Part shown: positions 33,939 through 34,486 of the stretch, one piece after another
How the letters are laid out: each line of letters opens with the position of its first letter
Numbering within the stretch: position 1 is the stretch's first letter
NCBI RefSeq assembly: GCF_000003605.2
Contig: NW_003108844.1
Location: forward strand, 1 to 34,486
DNA from: Saccoglossus kowalevskii
Taxonomy: Eukaryota > Hemichordata > Enteropneusta > Harrimaniidae
Length of the DNA stretch: 34,486 nucleotides
Reading direction: 5' to 3'
Made by a program: the position numbers and the translations under genes
Notes under the pieces: generated by a model
Seen by the model: the letters and a program-made list of their open reading frames with translations, nothing else
Database searches by the model: none
Told to the model about the DNA's origin: nothing

Positions 33939-34486
33939 CTGGCTTCAATGTGCCAGTCCAATAAAGCTCATACTGGCTTCAATGTGTCAGTCCAATACAA
34001 CTTATACTGGCTTCAATGTGCCAGTCCAATACAGCTCATACTGGCTTCAATGTGTCAGTACAATACAACTTATATTGGCTTCAATGTGCCAGTCCAATAC
34101 AGCTCATACTGGCTTCAATGTGTCAGTACAATACAACTTATATTGGCTTCAATGTGCCAGTCCAATACAGCTCATACTGGCTTCAATGTGTCAGTACAAT
34201 ACAACTTATATTGGCTTTAATGTGCCAGTCCAATACAGTTCATACTGGCTTCAATATGTCAGTCCAATACAACTTATACTGGCTTCAATGTGCCAGTCCA
34301 ATATAGCTCATACTGGCTTCAATGTGTCAGTCCAATACAACTTATACTGGCTTCAATGTGCCAGTCCAATACAGCTCATACTGGCTTCAATGTGTCAGTC
34401 CATTAAAACTTATATTGGCTTCAATGTGCCAGTCCAATACAGCTCATACTGGCTTCAATGTGTCAGTCCATTACAACTTATATTGA

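Larger units (their letters stand above)
32832..34310 (+). repeat. Cluster of three ctttaatg/agttcata blocks
   Basis: The block (tcagtacaatac, ttggctttaatg, agttcata, then atatgtcag and ccaatatagc) appears near 32.85, 33.40 and 34.21 kb. Spacings are 544 bp (16 monomers) and 816 bp (24 monomers). Related local units with ccattaaaac occur near 33.04 and 34.41 kb. Confidence 0.85.
1..34486 (+). repeat. 34-bp tandem satellite array filling the whole window
   Basis: The sequence consists entirely of head-to-tail 34-bp monomers in one orientation. Monomer positions 1-14 read ctggcttcaatgtg, 15-18 ccag or tcag, 19-26 tccaatac, and 27-34 agctcata or aacttata. Phase tracking by hand gives 1014 monomers between 3 and 34482 and about 34 indel events. 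The consensus is about 47% G+C and has no CpG. Neighbouring monomers differ by a few substitutions, and the same variants recur in ordered blocks (higher-order repeat). Neither end of the array is in the window. No gene, transposon, tRNA, rRNA or spacer-like unique sequence interrupts it, so this entry also covers all gene-free stretches. Array size and structure suggest a eukaryotic satellite; the family and species are unrecognised. Confidence 0.99.

Noticed and set aside
1-34486. CRISPR array (34-bp direct repeats)
   Set aside because: Repeats abut with no unique spacers, variation is spread through every unit, and there are no cas genes or leader.
1-34486. Silk-like, adhesin or antifreeze-type repeat protein gene
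   Set aside because: The pseudo-peptide period equals the DNA period in all three frames and has no known repeat-protein motif, signal peptide or gene context.
1-34486. CENP-B box or known alpha-satellite-like monomer
   Set aside because: No nttcgnnnnanncgggn-type motif is present, the monomer has no CpG, and it is far shorter than alpha satellite. A centromeric role cannot be read from the sequence.
1-34486. RIP-like mutation explaining the A and B monomer types
   Set aside because: The three A/B differences are all transitions, but only one (ctca to ctta) is in a CpA context, so a repeat-induced point mutation signature is not supported.
1-34486. Assembly collapse or expansion artefact
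   Set aside because: It cannot be excluded for single duplications, but the layered variant order, private substitutions in copies and consistent register argue against a wholesale artefact. Spanning raw reads would decide.
1-34486. tRNA, rRNA or other structured RNA gene
   Set aside because: No stretch departs from the satellite monomer; the short 6-bp hairpin is part of the repeat and is not an RNA gene.

Overview
The whole 34,486-base window is one uninterrupted head-to-tail satellite (large minisatellite) array. The monomer is 34 bp. In the phase used here, a monomer starts ctggcttcaatgtg (positions 1-14), continues ccag or tcag (15-18) and tccaatac (19-26), and ends agctcata or aacttata (27-34). 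Following the phase by hand, I count 1014 monomers from position 3 to 34482, with 2 and 4 leftover bases at the ends. Only about 34 small indels (31 of 1 bp and three or four of 3 bp) disturb the register. Both window edges lie inside the array, so no flanking DNA, array boundary or insertion is visible. I found no inverted monomers, no transposon, no RNA gene, no CRISPR spacers and no gene that I can support.

A pure array of this size, with layered higher-order structure, points to a eukaryotic genome (heterochromatin, pericentromere, subtelomere or a large interstitial satellite). I do not recognise the monomer as a named satellite and cannot assign a lineage. The + strand shows long open frames in all three phases (up to 743 codons, 28810-31041). 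This is a by-product of a monomer with no stop triplet in any frame and a length of 3n+1. The same 34-residue pseudo-peptide appears in every frame, so these are not genes.

Layout: the base layer is a loose alternation of two monomer types, A (ccag/agctcata) and B (tcag/aacttata), giving a 68-bp dimer. On top of it sit ordered blocks of diagnostic variants. The clearest is a seven-monomer (about 238 bp) cassette whose fifth monomer carries agtagagtac. It occurs 19 times (about 1.9 to 33.9 kb), plus one apparent intermediate near 4.7 kb. Downstream of many cassettes the same further variants follow in a fixed order, making a longer higher-order repeat of roughly 25-40 monomers, best seen at 6.2-7.2, 20.2-21.2 and 29.1-30.6 kb. 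A second diagnostic block (ctttaatg followed by agttcata) occurs 13 times in two subtypes that are regionally segregated.

Recent local duplications are superimposed: 578 bp at 3.4-4.5 kb, 306 bp at 29.4-30.0 kb, 204 bp at 28.4-28.8 kb, and 170-bp pairs at 17.6, 21.4, 22.7 and 27.8 kb. Long-range copies are also present (5.0-5.9 with 30.7-31.6 kb; 9.1-9.7 with 20.2-20.8 kb; 28.8-29.3 with 33.3-33.9 kb). Nearly all offsets are multiples of 34 bp, as expected from unequal exchange and segmental amplification. The interest here is the multi-scale architecture and its evolutionary record, plus a conserved short hairpin, CpG absence and repeated AATAAA motifs in the monomers, rather than any protein-coding system.
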